Source: CAZPXZ01 sp965221505 (GTDB lineage: Bacteria > Pseudomonadota > Alphaproteobacteria > Rhodobacterales > CAZPXZ01). From it: DNA of 64,000 nucleotides. Positions 26,769 through 38,797 of the stretch are shown one piece after another. Position 1 is the stretch's first letter. Every line of letters starts with the position of its first letter. The notes under the pieces are model-generated. The model worked only from the letters and a program-made list of their open reading frames with translations. It ran no database searches and had not been told where the DNA came from. Location: positions 2,480,001 to 2,544,000 of the forward strand of contig CBDCSI010000001.1 in the NCBI GenBank assembly GCA_965221505.1. Reading direction: 5' to 3'. Made by a program: the position numbers and the translations under genes.

Positions 26769-27430
26769 CGTTGAATGCTCCTCTTCAGCCAGTTCTCGAC
26801 CCGCCGGACGAGATACGCGGACACCAGGCTCATTACCAGAAAGAACACGCCGGCGATGGTGACCGCCTCGGTGAAGCGGTAATACTCCGAGCCGATCAGT
26901 TTCGAGGCGTGCATGATCTCGCCGACCGCGACGAACGAGAGCAACGGCGTCTCCTTGAAAATCGCGATCAGGTAGTTGCCCAGCGCCGGCACGATCGGCG
27001 GCAGGGACTGCGGAACGATTATTTTCCGGAAGGTCCGGAACGTCGACAGGTTGAGCGCCGTGGCGGCCTCCCATTGCCCCCTCGGCACCGCCTGGAGCCC
27101 GGCCCGGTAGACCTCCGCGCAAAGCGTCGAGTTGTAGAGCGCGATGGCGATGATGCCGGAGGCGAGCGGCGGCAACGTGACGCCGACCTCGGGAAGCAGG
27201 AAGAACAGGAAGAAGATCTGCACCAGAAGCGGCGTGGCCCGGATGAGTTCGATAAATTCGGACACCGCCACGGACACCACCCGGTTGTTCGACGTCTTGA
27301 GCAGCATCAGGATCAGCCCGCCGACGAGCGCGAGCAGGAACGACGCCACGGTCGCGTAGACCGTGATTCCGGCCGCCTCCCACAGGCGCGGAACGACGAC
27401 CTCGAAGGTAAAGTCCCAGCGCCAGTCCAT
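26765..27430 (-). CDS. Amino acid-type ABC permease (second subunit)
   Basis: A 221-residue permease with about five membrane helices and the HisM/QM-type motif ELIRATPLLVQIFFLFF. The cytoplasmic EAA loop reads GQWEAATALNLSTFRTFRKI. The start at 27430 is only 3 bp after the stop of the sister permease. It works with that permease and the ATPase as the membrane part of an Ehu-like importer. Length and topology are normal. Confidence 0.93.
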   Translation of the reverse strand: MDWRWDFTFEVVVPRLWEAAGITVYATVASFLLALVGGLILMLLKTSNNRVVSVAVSEFIELIRATPLLVQIFFLFFLLPEVGVTLPPLASGIIAIALYNSTLCAEVYRAGLQAVPRGQWEAATALNLSTFRTFRKIIVPQSLPPIVPALGNYLIAIFKETPLLSFVAVGEIMHASKLIGSEYYRFTEAVTIAGVFFLVMSLVSAYLVRRVENWLKRSIQR

Positions 27431-27433
27431 CGC

Positions 27434-28156
27434 TCAGTGCCCGTGCCTCAGATGCCGCGAGAACCGGTCCTCGAGCGCCCCGCCGCCGAAGCGGACGAAC
27501 TGGGCGAGGCAGTAGTAGAGCAGCACCGTGATCGCGAAGATCTCCAGCGTCCGGTAGTGCAGCTGGTTCTGCTGCACCGAAGCGTAGGTGATGTCGACCA
27601 GCGTCACCGCCGAGACCAGTGCGGTCGCCTTGATTAGCTCGATCGAGAGGTTGGTCATGCCCGGCGTCATGACCAGGACCGCCTGCGGAATCACGATGCG
27701 GGTCAGGCGCTTCCGGTCGGAGAGGTTCAGCGCCTCCGAGGCTTCCAGCTGTCCCCTCGGCACCGCGGCCATGGCGCCGCGAACGATCTCCGCTCCGTAG
27801 GCGCCGAAGTTGAGGCCCACCCCCAGAACGCCGGCCGTCATCGGCGAGAGCACGACGCCGAATTCGGGAAGCACGAAGTAGAGCCAGAAGAGCTGAACCA
27901 GGAGCGAGGTTCCGCGGAACACCTCGATATAGGCGGTCGCCAACCAGCGAACGGGCGCGACGCCGCTGTCCCGCGCGACGCCGGCCACGAAGGACATGAC
28001 GAGGAAGAGCAGACCTGCGAGCGCCGAAACCTGGACGGTCACCACCGCCCCGCGGAGCATCGCCGGCAGGAAGATGCGCATCTCGGAAAAGGTCGCGAAG
28101 CTGAGCCCCACGAGGAACCCCACCAGCGCGACGACGGCTACGATTCGTCCTGCCAT
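27434..28156 (-). CDS. Amino acid-type ABC permease (first subunit)
   Basis: A 240-residue permease with the conserved EVFRGTSLLVQLFWLYF motif and the EAA loop GQLEASEALNLSDRKRLTRI. It is paralogous to the next gene and forms a heterodimeric channel with it. It starts at ATG 28156, 78 bp after the sulfatase stop. The operon order (binding protein, sulfatase, permease, permease, ATPase, amidase) is unusual because the sulfatase is inserted between the binding protein and the membrane genes. Confidence 0.93.
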   Translation of the reverse strand: MAGRIVAVVALVGFLVGLSFATFSEMRIFLPAMLRGAVVTVQVSALAGLLFLVMSFVAGVARDSGVAPVRWLATAYIEVFRGTSLLVQLFWLYFVLPEFGVVLSPMTAGVLGVGLNFGAYGAEIVRGAMAAVPRGQLEASEALNLSDRKRLTRIVIPQAVLVMTPGMTNLSIELIKATALVSAVTLVDITYASVQQNQLHYRTLEIFAITVLLYYCLAQFVRFGGGALEDRFSRHLRHGH

Positions 28157-28234
28157 CGGCGCTCTTCCCCTGCGGCCGGCCGCGCCCCGGGAACCCCGCC
28201 CGCCACATGCGGGCCAGGGGATGCCCGGTCCGGC

Positions 28235-29776
28235 CTACCGCGCGCCGCTCCGGCTGCGCAGGCGGTCCACGCCCCGGTAGTTCCAGGCGTTGTAGGAATC
28301 CCCGCGCCGCAAATAGCGTTTGCCGGCAGCGCCGTGCGAACGGTCGTCCCAGGACGAGACCTCGCCCCGCTCGAGCGCCTCCCGCACCAGGAGCCGGGAC
28401 TGCTGGCTGGTGACGATCGCGTCCCGGAGGACATCGAGGTCTCCCCACATGGCGTCGGCGAGCGTACCGAGCTCAGACTGCACGCGCGCGCTCCGGGGGC
28501 GCCCGGCCAGGTTCTCCAGCTCGAGCGGATCCTCCGCCAGGTCGAAGAGCAACGGCGGCGCGCTCGCCGAACGGACGTATTTCCAGGAGCGCCGCTTCAC
28601 CATCACCACCGGCTCGTCGACCCCCTCGCAGGTCAGCTCGCCGTATACGGTGTCGGGCCAGTCGGCGGCGGTTCCGTCGACGAGCGGAATCACGCTGCGT
28701 CCGAGCAGCGGCCGCACCGGCTCGAGGTAACCGGACGGATCGGCCAGATCGAGAAGGGTCGGCAGAAGGTCTACGAGCGACACGTTCTCCCGCACGCGCC
28801 CCGGTTCGATTCCCGGCCCGCGGAGAATCAGCGGAACGCGCACCGCGTCCTCGAAGAACGACTTCTTGAACCACATGCCGCGCTCGCCCAGCATCTCTCC
28901 GTGGTCCGAGGTCAGGATCACGACCGTGTCGTCGGCCTGCCCGGTCTCCTCCAGCGTCGCGAGCAGCCGGCCGATCTTGTCGTCGACGTACGACATCGAG
29001 CCGTAATACGCACGACGCGCCCGTCGAACGCGCTCCTCGTCGATTTCGGGCGAGAAGAGGTTGTAATGGCGATAGAGGTTCAGGCTGTACGGGTCGAGAT
29101 CGGCCTCGGCGAACCGGCCGACCCGCGGGAGCGGGATTTCGCGATCCGAATACAGGTCCCAGTACTCCTTCCGGCAAAGAAACGGCTCATGCGGGTGGGT
29201 GAACGACACGGTAAGGAAGAAGCTTCGGCGATCGTCGCTCCGAGCCAGATCGAACAGCTTCCGTTCGGCCTGAAACCCTACCTCCTCGTCGTAGTCCATC
29301 TGCACCGATCTCGACACCGGACCGGCTTGCGCGAGCGCCTCTGCCGCATCCGTCGCGAAGTCGTCGTCCTCGCCTTCCCATTGCGGCAGAGTGCGAAAGT
29401 CGGCGGAATAGATCTCCGGCGTCAACCGCTCCTCGAACCCGTGCAACAGGTCGGGTCCCACGAAGTGCATCTTGCCCGAGAGCGACGTCTGGTAGCCGAG
29501 ATAGCGCAGGTAGTGGGCCAGGGTCGGAACGGACGCACGGAACTCCGACGCGTTGTCGTAACACTCGATCCGGGTCGCGAGCTGCCCGGTCATCATCGAG
29601 CAGCGGGACGGGGCGCAGACCGGAAAATTGCAATACGCGCGTTCGAAAACCGCGCCCCGGTCCGCCAGCGCCTGGACGTGCGGCGTCCGGGCGGTCGCGC
29701 CGCCGTAGGCCGACAGCGCCGACGCCGCCTGCTGATCGACCATCAGCAGGAGTACGTTCGGGCGCGCCGCCCTCAC
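28235..29776 (-). CDS. betC: Choline-sulfatase-like sulfatase
   Basis: A 513-residue type I sulfatase. The formylglycine site is Cys54 in VCAPSRCS (C-x-P-S-R), near the start RAARPNVLLLMVDQ with its metal-binding Asp. Segments closely resembling BetC are TALSGKMHFVGPDLLHGF-like (here QTSLSGKMHFVGPDLLHGF), MDYDEEVGFQAERKLF, SFTHPHEPF, SDHGEMLGERGMWFKKSFF, and the C-terminal VTSQQSRLLVREALERGE. These point to choline-O-sulfate rather than aryl or carbohydrate sulfates. I chose GTG 29776 because GGAAG lies six bases before it; an ATG at 29836 would add 20 residues with no family similarity. The product choline could feed the divergent GMC oxidoreductase. Confidence 0.82.
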   Translation of the reverse strand: MRAARPNVLLLMVDQQAASALSAYGGATARTPHVQALADRGAVFERAYCNFPVCAPSRCSMMTGQLATRIECYDNASEFRASVPTLAHYLRYLGYQTSLSGKMHFVGPDLLHGFEERLTPEIYSADFRTLPQWEGEDDDFATDAAEALAQAGPVSRSVQMDYDEEVGFQAERKLFDLARSDDRRSFFLTVSFTHPHEPFLCRKEYWDLYSDREIPLPRVGRFAEADLDPYSLNLYRHYNLFSPEIDEERVRRARRAYYGSMSYVDDKIGRLLATLEETGQADDTVVILTSDHGEMLGERGMWFKKSFFEDAVRVPLILRGPGIEPGRVRENVSLVDLLPTLLDLADPSGYLEPVRPLLGRSVIPLVDGTAADWPDTVYGELTCEGVDEPVVMVKRRSWKYVRSASAPPLLFDLAEDPLELENLAGRPRSARVQSELGTLADAMWGDLDVLRDAIVTSQQSRLLVREALERGEVSSWDDRSHGAAGKRYLRRGDSYNAWNYRGVDRLRSRSGAR

Positions 29777-29872
29777 CGGCGACTTCCGGCAAGTCCGGCC
29801 GTCGGCCGGGTCGCGGGAGGCCGGCGCCGCGCGCAAGCGCGCAGCGCCGGCAAGTCCGCTTCGCCTGCGAGA

Positions 29873-30724
29873 CTATCCCTCACAAAGCTCGGACGTCGAC
29901 TGCGAAGGCAGTTCGTCCGCCTCCATTCCGTGCCGGGCGAAGATCGCCAGATGGTCCGGCGAGCCGACGAAGGCCGTGAGCTCCGCGTTGAACGCGTCGA
30001 CGAAGTCTCCGTCGTCCTTGCGGAACGCAAAGGCGCCGTGCGGCATTGCGAGCTCGCCGGCGACGATCTTGAACGCCGGAACCATCTCCAGATCCTGCTC
30101 CGGCACGCCGCGGACCACCTCGCGGCTTCCGGGGACCGAAAGCGCGTAGACCTGGGCCCGGTCCGCCCTGAGCGCGGCGATCGCCGTCGGATTGTCGGGA
30201 ATGCTCATGATCCGGTCCGCCGGCACCCCGGAGGCTTCGGCATAGCCGGCCTGCGCGGCGCCCGCGATGACCGCGACCGTCAGGCCCATGTCGGCGATCG
30301 ATCCGTAGTCGACGACGCCGTGCGGGTTGCCCTTGGCGACGATCAGAGTCTGCTGGATGCCGAAGGTCGGCTCCGAGAAGCGCACCTCGGCGCAGCGCTT
30401 CGGGGTGACGAACATCCCCGCCGCGACGACGTCGAAGCGCCCCGACTTGACGCCCGGGATCAGCGCGCCCCACTCGATCGCCTTGGCGTCGGCGATCTTG
30501 CCGCCCATTTTCTCCAGAACGGCGCCGAGCGTGTCGACGTCCGTGCCGGTGAGCGTGCCGTCCTCGTCCACATAGGCGTAGGGCTTGAAATTGTAGAAGG
30601 CCACGTTCAGCCCTTCGCCCATGGCCGTGTCCATCAGGCCGTCGGCCTGCGCCGGCGCCCACCCGGCCGCCATCGCACCGGCAATGCCCAGCGCGACCAG
30701 CTTCCGCTTCCAGGTTCCTCTCAT
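29873..30724 (-). CDS. ABC solute-binding protein (EhuB-like)
   Basis: A 283-residue periplasmic binding protein. Residues 1-27 are a signal peptide (MRGTWKRKLVALGIAGAMAA...AQA). The core motifs are LIPGVKSGRFDVVAAGMFV, TPKRCAEVRFSEPTFG and the C-terminal ELPSQSTSELCEG. These resemble EhuB, the ectoine/hydroxyectoine receptor, where the tail reads much like LPGDKTTAELC. It starts at ATG 30724, 71 bp after the peptidase gene. It delivers ligand to the two permeases. Ectoine catabolic genes are absent from the window, so the ligand could also be another compatible solute; the EhuB resemblance is from memory of the family. Confidence 0.85.
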   Translation of the reverse strand: MRGTWKRKLVALGIAGAMAAGWAPAQADGLMDTAMGEGLNVAFYNFKPYAYVDEDGTLTGTDVDTLGAVLEKMGGKIADAKAIEWGALIPGVKSGRFDVVAAGMFVTPKRCAEVRFSEPTFGIQQTLIVAKGNPHGVVDYGSIADMGLTVAVIAGAAQAGYAEASGVPADRIMSIPDNPTAIAALRADRAQVYALSVPGSREVVRGVPEQDLEMVPAFKIVAGELAMPHGAFAFRKDDGDFVDAFNAELTAFVGSPDHLAIFARHGMEADELPSQSTSELCEG

Positions 30725-30795
30725 GAAATCGCTCCCTTTCTCTCCTGCATGTCGGGGTCTCTCGCCTGTTGCGCGCCGCAACCCGCCCCGCCGGG

Positions 30796-31959
30796 TCAGG
30801 CGTCCACCTGCGGAATCTCCAGCCTCGCGGCCGGGACCGAGAGCAGGTCCGGAGAGCCGTCCGTTACGGCCCAGTTGTCCTCGGCGTTGATGAAGCCGAG
30901 ACGGTTCGAAAAATTCGGGTTGCACGCAAACACGTTGCCGGCCTCGAAGACGACGTCCTCGAACGCGGCGAGCGACGGATACTCCGTCGTCTCGATCCCC
31001 ACCCCGTGGCCGACGCGCCCCACGCCCATGGTCTCGAGGCCCCGCTCCCGCAGGTAGCCGTCCACCACGCCGACGACGTCGGCCGGCGAGTTGCCGGCGC
31101 GAAGCTGCCCGGCGCAATCGTTCCGGAGCCGCATCGTCCAGGCGTAGAACTCCGAGAGCTCCTCCGACGGCGGACCGACGGAAGCCGTCCGCGCGATATC
31201 CGACCAGTATCCGCGAACCGAGACCCCGACGTCGAAGCCCAGCGTCTCTCCCTTCCGGATTACGCGATCCGTCGGCAAGAGAACGATCCCCTTCTCGTTC
31301 GCGCCGGACAACACGCAGAGCAGAGAGACCCGCTCCGCCCCGCCGGCGACGAGGTTCTCGCGAAGGACCTGAGCGACCTCGTTCTCGGTCATCCCCGCCC
31401 GCGCCACGGCGAAGGTCCGCTCCTGCGCTTCGGCGTTGACGATCGCCGCACGGCGCATGTATTCGATCTCCTGCGGAGACTTTACGCTGCGAACGCGCAG
31501 GAAGACGTCGGCCGCGTCGACGAACGCCGCATGCGGGAGCGCGCGCGCGATCTCCAGGAAACCGAGATGGCTGATGCCCAGATACTGCTCCCGACCGAGT
31601 TCGCAGCCGATGCGGGCCCGCGCGAGCCCGAGGTCGCGAAGCACGCCGGCGACGAACTCCGGGTGGCCCGTGAGGGCGCCCGTCACCCGGACGTCCGCGA
31701 CGTAGGAGGTCTGTTCGACCTGGGCGACCTCGAACGGCATAGTGATCAGCGTCGGTTCGTCGTCCTTGCGCAGCACGAACATGTAGGGTCGAATCTTGTC
31801 GACGGCGCACTGTTCCGAGCGGTGGCCCGTGTAGTACTGGTAGTTCAACCGCTCCGTGACCAGGATCGCGTCGAGATTCCGCTCGGCCATGAGGGCGCGC
31901 GTGGCGGCGTAGCGCGCTTCGAATTCGTCTCGTCCGAAATCGGCGTAGGGCGGTGTCAT
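30796..31959 (-). CDS. M24-family (Xaa-Pro peptidase/creatinase-fold) protein
   Basis: A 387-residue pita-bread-fold protein with a creatinase N-terminal domain (residues 1 to about 140) and an M24 domain. Metal ligands seen are Asp in GFDVGVSVRG, Asp in YWSDIARTA, His in GRVGHGVGIETTEYPS and Glu in INAEDNWAV. The fourth ligand, normally Glu in an (I/S)EPG motif, is replaced: the site reads FACNPNF. Such substitutions occur in non-peptidase members that hydrolyse small C-N bonds, as creatinase does. It is the first gene of the minus-strand operon and is divergent from the GMC gene. A role in breaking down the imported solute is inferred. Confidence 0.85.
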   Translation of the reverse strand: MTPPYADFGRDEFEARYAATRALMAERNLDAILVTERLNYQYYTGHRSEQCAVDKIRPYMFVLRKDDEPTLITMPFEVAQVEQTSYVADVRVTGALTGHPEFVAGVLRDLGLARARIGCELGREQYLGISHLGFLEIARALPHAAFVDAADVFLRVRSVKSPQEIEYMRRAAIVNAEAQERTFAVARAGMTENEVAQVLRENLVAGGAERVSLLCVLSGANEKGIVLLPTDRVIRKGETLGFDVGVSVRGYWSDIARTASVGPPSEELSEFYAWTMRLRNDCAGQLRAGNSPADVVGVVDGYLRERGLETMGVGRVGHGVGIETTEYPSLAAFEDVVFEAGNVFACNPNFSNRLGFINAEDNWAVTDGSPDLLSVPAARLEIPQVDA

Positions 31960-31977
31960 CGTGCGTGGCGCCTGTCG

Positions 31978-32005
31978 TTGAAACCGGAGCGATGCTAGAT
32001 ACTAT
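31978..32005 (+). promoter_or_regulatory. Candidate sigma-70 promoter toward the GMC gene
   Basis: TTGAAA (31978-31983) and TACTAT (32000-32005) are separated by 16 bp in the divergent 277-bp gap between the M24 and GMC genes. The hexamers are AT-rich in a GC-rich context. It would leave a leader of about 220 nt before the ATG at 32237, which is long. No experimental support. Confidence 0.35.
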
Positions 32006-32236
32006 TTCGTTCCGTGCAAGCCGACGGGCTCGCCGACGCCGACCCGGTCATGCGGAGACCAGAGTGCGCCAGCGCGTCTTCCACGCGATCGACAGGGGAC
32101 GAAGAGCCGCGCCGGCCAGGTCTGCGCAGGGAGGCAACCGGGCGCGCGCGCTTCGCCGCGGGACGCGACGAGGGCTCTCGCCGGCCCCTGGAGGTACGTC
32201 GGTCGCCGCCTCTCGAGGGAGCGCCGCGCCGGCGTC

Positions 32237-33907
32237 ATGACCGCTCGCGAATCAGTCCACGACTACGTCGTGGTGGGTGCGGGCAGCGCCGGAGCCGTCG
32301 TCGCCCGGAGGCTCGCCGAGGACCCGAAGCTGCGGGTGTTGCTCCTCGAAGCGGGTCCGAAGGACGACAGCCTGCTCCTGCGAATTCCGGCGGCGATGCG
32401 CTACGCCTACAACGCGCCGAGGTTCAACTGGAGCTACGAGACCGAGCCGGAGCCGTTTCTCCGCGGCCGGCGCCTGCCGCAGCCCCGGGGCCGGGTCCTG
32501 GGCGGCTCCTCCTCCATCAACGGACAGCTCTGGCTTCGCGGGCATCCGCTGGATTACGAAGCGTGGGCACGCGCCGGCGCCCGCGGCTGGTCGTACGCGG
32601 AGGTCCTGCCGTATTTTCGCCGAACGGAATCGCGGCGCGACGGCGACGCCGGCTACGCCGGCAGGGACGGGCCGATCGGGGTGACCACGGCACGGCCGGG
32701 CACGCTCGCGCAGGCCTTCCTCGACGCCGGGCGGCAGGCGGGCTATCGCGCCACCGCCGACGTGAACGGGTTTCAGCAGGACGGCTTCGGCCTCCTCCCC
32801 CGAAACGTGGCCGGAGGGATCCGCTCGTCGACGGCCCGGGGCTATCTTCGCAATCCCCCCGGGAACCTCGAGATCCGAACGGGCCGCACCGTGACGCGCG
32901 TGACGCTCGAGGGACGAAGGGCAACGGGGGTCGAGCTGCGCTGCGGCGACGAGTTCCGAATCGCGCGCGCCCGCCGCGAGGTCGTACTCTCCGCCGGCGC
33001 GTTCGCCAGCCCGATGCTCCTCATGCAGTCCGGTATCGGCCCCGGAGACTGTCTGCGGGAGCACGGGATCGACGTCGTCCTTCACGCTCCCGGCGTCGGC
33101 GCCAACCTCATGGACCACCCCCTCACGGCGGTTCAGGTCGCGTGCACGCGACCGGTGACCCTGTACCGTCATCTCGGCGTCTTCCCGCGCGCGGCCGCCC
33201 TTGCCGCCTGGTTCGCGGCGCGCCGAGGCGTCCTCGCCAGCAACCACTTCGAGGCGGTCGCGTTCCTGCGCACGGCCGCGGACGTACGCTACCCCAACCT
33301 GCAAATCGCCATGTTCGGCCTGTCCGTGGCCGAGGGCAGCGCCGAGTTCCTCGGCCGGCACGCTTTCCAGCTGCAGCTCGCCACGCAGCGCCCGCGGAGC
33401 CGCGGCCGACTGCGGCTCGGCGTCGAAGGCGGCGAATACCGCCCGCGGATCCGCTTCGACATGCTCGAAGATCCCCGCGACGCGGAAGAACTCGCGGCCG
33501 GAATCCGCATCGCGCGCGCGCTTCTGCGACAACCCGCGTTGGCGAGCCTTGCGGGGACCGAATTGTCTCCGGGAGAAGCGGTCTCGAGCGACGCCGAACT
33601 GGAGGACTGGATTCGGCAATCCTGCCACTCGTCCTACCATCCCTGCGGCACCTGCAGGATGGGCGAGGACGAAACGGCGGTGGTGGACTCCGAATGCAGG
33701 GTTCGGGGCGTCGAAGGCCTCCGCGTCGCCGACGCGTCGATCATGCCGCTGATCCCGTCCGCCAACCTGAACTGCCCGACCGTGATGATCGGCGAGAAAG
33801 CCGCGGATCACGTCTCGGGCAAGCCTGCGCTCCCGCCCGCGGATCTCCCCTACTTCACCGACCCGGATTGGACCGGGACCGGTGTGCCGTCGGAAGACCC
33901 GGAGTGA
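32237..33907 (+). CDS. GMC-family oxidoreductase (choline/alcohol dehydrogenase-like)
   Basis: A 556-residue FAD enzyme. The FAD motif is YVVVGAGSAGAVVARRL near residue 10. GMC signature 1 is GRVLGGSSSINGQLWLRG near residue 90, signature 2 is VVLSAGAFASPMLLMQSGIG, and the active-site His/Asn pair lies in SYHPCGTCRMG and SANLNCPTVMIGEKAAD. The family includes choline dehydrogenase (BetA) and other alcohol dehydrogenases. It is divergent from the operon containing the choline-sulfatase, so oxidation of released choline is an attractive but unproven role. ATG 32237 fits the family N-terminus. Confidence 0.9.
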   Translation: MTARESVHDYVVVGAGSAGAVVARRLAEDPKLRVLLLEAGPKDDSLLLRIPAAMRYAYNAPRFNWSYETEPEPFLRGRRLPQPRGRVLGGSSSINGQLWLRGHPLDYEAWARAGARGWSYAEVLPYFRRTESRRDGDAGYAGRDGPIGVTTARPGTLAQAFLDAGRQAGYRATADVNGFQQDGFGLLPRNVAGGIRSSTARGYLRNPPGNLEIRTGRTVTRVTLEGRRATGVELRCGDEFRIARARREVVLSAGAFASPMLLMQSGIGPGDCLREHGIDVVLHAPGVGANLMDHPLTAVQVACTRPVTLYRHLGVFPRAAALAAWFAARRGVLASNHFEAVAFLRTAADVRYPNLQIAMFGLSVAEGSAEFLGRHAFQLQLATQRPRSRGRLRLGVEGGEYRPRIRFDMLEDPRDAEELAAGIRIARALLRQPALASLAGTELSPGEAVSSDAELEDWIRQSCHSSYHPCGTCRMGEDETAVVDSECRVRGVEGLRVADASIMPLIPSANLNCPTVMIGEKAADHVSGKPALPPADLPYFTDPDWTGTGVPSEDPE

Positions 33908-34127
33908 CGAACGAGCGCACACGGCCGGACCCTGCGGCCCGGGCCTGCCGCAGGCGCCCCAAACCACAAATTCCGGCGTACCGGGCCGGGCGCGAACGAG
34001 AGCCGCACCGTCGGTACGGACGACGGGCAGATCGGGGATTGCGCCGAGATCCGGGATTCGATGCGCGCGATCCCGGCACGCGCTCGCTCTCGCCGGCCCG
34101 CCGGTCGGCGGGCGCCGCGTCTCCGGG

Positions 34128-34334
34128 CTAGAGGTCGCCTTCGCGCTGGGCGCGCTTGCGCGCCAGCTTTCGCGCCCGTCGTATTCCTTCCGCCTTCTCC
34201 CGAGCCCGCCGCTCGGACGGCTTCTCGTACGCCTGGCGGAGTTTCATTTCGCGAAACAGCCCCTCGCGCTGCATCTTCTTCTTGAGCGCGCGCAAGGCCT
34301 GATCCACGTTGTTCTCACGTACGACGACTTGCAC
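34128..34334 (-). CDS. rpsU: 30S ribosomal protein S21
   Basis: A 68-residue basic protein starting MQVVVRENNVDQALRALKKK, with FREMKLRQAYEKPSERR, the S21 signature. S21 sits on the 30S platform and helps mRNA selection. It lies 180 bp downstream of secA on the same strand; the gap holds no other gene. No terminator with a T-run was seen after it. Confidence 0.95.
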   Translation of the reverse strand: MQVVVRENNVDQALRALKKKMQREGLFREMKLRQAYEKPSERRAREKAEGIRRARKLARKRAQREGDL

Positions 34335-34514
34335 CTCGGTTCACCTCGCTTTGCTGCGCCCGACGGGTTCCCGGGCAATCTTCCTCAGTTTACGCGATCC
34401 GGCGGCGGCTGTCGAATTGCTCCCGCGGGAATCGCGACGGTCGGTTCCGCGCCGCATCCTCTCGAACGTCCCGCAGACTCGCGCCTGACGCGGGGATCTG
34501 CCCCGGCGGCCCGC

Positions 34515-37337
<2,823 letters not shown>

Positions 37338-37540
37338 CAGGCATTCCTTCCACGGATCGATCGCGCCGCGAGATTCGCGCGCGACGCCGACCGTCGCGCG
37401 TCTGCGCGAGACGCTGCTGCGCCGGCCCGACCGACGCACGCTACGCTTTGGCCATTGACGCGAACATAGCTAAGGTAGGCATCGCCCGCCGCGGACGCAA
37501 GACGCCCGGCGGCGAGGAACTCAGGAAAGACGCGCCCGTC

Positions 37541-38797
37541 ATGACGGCTCACAGATCTCCCTTCGCTCCGGAGCGCTTCCCCGATCTGCCCGCCGTTGCC
37601 GGGCTCGAACTGGCCGGCGTCGAGACCGGCGTGCGCTACCGCGGCCGCCCGGACCTGATGCTGGCACGGCTTGCGCCGGAGTCGGCCGTCGCCGGCGTGT
37701 TCGCGCGCTCGTCCACGCGTTCGCCGGCGGTCGAGTGGAGCGCAGCACGGATCGCCGGCTGGGAGGCGGCGACAGCCGACGGCGGCCCGGTCGCGATTCT
37801 CGTCAACGCCGGCAACGCGAACGCCTTTACCGGCCGGGCGGGAGAGGCTGCCGTCCGCGAGATGGCGGACGCCGCCGCGCAAGCGGTCTCGACCTCTCCC
37901 TCCCGGGTGCTGGTCGCGTCGACCGGGGTGATCGGCGAAGCCCTTCCGACCGGCCCGATCCGGCGCGGCGCTTTCGAGGCCGCGTCGCGGCTCTCCGCCG
38001 ACGGCTGGGAAGCGGCCGCCCGCGCCATCTGCACCACCGACACGTTCCCCAAGGGCGCGGCCGCCTCCTTTTGCGTCGACGGCGTCCCCGGCCGCGTCGC
38101 CGGAATAGCGAAGGGTTCCGGGATGATCGCGCCCAACATGGGCACCATGCTCGCCTTCGTCTTCGCCGACGCCTGCGTATCCCGTCCCGCCCTGCAGGCG
38201 ATGCTCGCGGAGGAGGCGGAGACGACCTTCAACGCGGTCACGGTGGACAGCGACAGCTCGACGTCGGACACCCTCCTCCTCGCGGCGACCGGCAGGCTGG
38301 GCAACGCGCCGATCTCCGACGCGGACGGCGCGGAAGCCGCCTCCTTCCGGGCTGCGCTTCGCCAAACCCTCCTGTCCCTCGCCCACCAGGTGGTCAAGGA
38401 CGGGGAAGGCGCCACCAAATTCGCGACGGTCCGCGTCACCGGCGCGGCGGACACGGCGGACGCCAGGCGCGCGGCCCGGGCCGTCGCCGACTCGCCCCTG
38501 GTCAAGACCGCGCTCGCGGGCGAAGACCCCAATTGGGGGCGAATCGTGATGGCGGTCGGCAAATCCGGCGCGGCGCTCGACGTCGCCTCCCTCGCGATTC
38601 GACTCGGAGAGATCGAGGTCGCGCGCAACGGCGCGGTCTCGCCGGAATACCGCGAGGAGGCGGGCGCCGAGTATATGCGGTCCCCGGAGATCGAGATCGG
38701 GATCGACCTCGGCACGGGCGGCCCCGGACGATCCACCGTGTGGACCTGTGACCTGACCGCGCGTTACGTCGCCATCAATGCCGACTACCGGAGTTGA
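37541..38797 (+). CDS. argJ: Bifunctional ornithine acetyltransferase / N-acetylglutamate synthase
   Basis: A 418-residue protein of arginine biosynthesis. It transfers acetyl from N-acetylornithine to glutamate and can also use acetyl-CoA. The self-cleavage site is KGSGMIAPNMGTMLAF with nucleophile Thr202. Other conserved parts are LVNAGNANAFTG, STGVIGE and GEDPNWGRIVMA. It starts at ATG 37541, with AGGAAAG upstream; an in-frame ATG at 37448 would add 31 residues without similarity. Its 3' end overlaps mutT by 20 bp. Confidence 0.96.
   Translation: MTAHRSPFAPERFPDLPAVAGLELAGVETGVRYRGRPDLMLARLAPESAVAGVFARSSTRSPAVEWSAARIAGWEAATADGGPVAILVNAGNANAFTGRAGEAAVREMADAAAQAVSTSPSRVLVASTGVIGEALPTGPIRRGAFEAASRLSADGWEAAARAICTTDTFPKGAAASFCVDGVPGRVAGIAKGSGMIAPNMGTMLAFVFADACVSRPALQAMLAEEAETTFNAVTVDSDSSTSDTLLLAATGRLGNAPISDADGAEAASFRAALRQTLLSLAHQVVKDGEGATKFATVRVTGAADTADARRAARAVADSPLVKTALAGEDPNWGRIVMAVGKSGAALDVASLAIRLGEIEVARNGAVSPEYREEAGAEYMRSPEIEIGIDLGTGGPGRSTVWTCDLTARYVAINADYRS

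Noticed and set aside
28334..31057. Long plus-strand open frame opposite the sulfatase and binding protein
   Set aside because: Motif-free and exactly antisense to two well-supported genes.
33931..33954. Stem CCTGCGG/CCGCAGG after the GMC gene as an intrinsic terminator
   Set aside because: The stem is not followed by a T-run; it is likely chance in GC-rich DNA.
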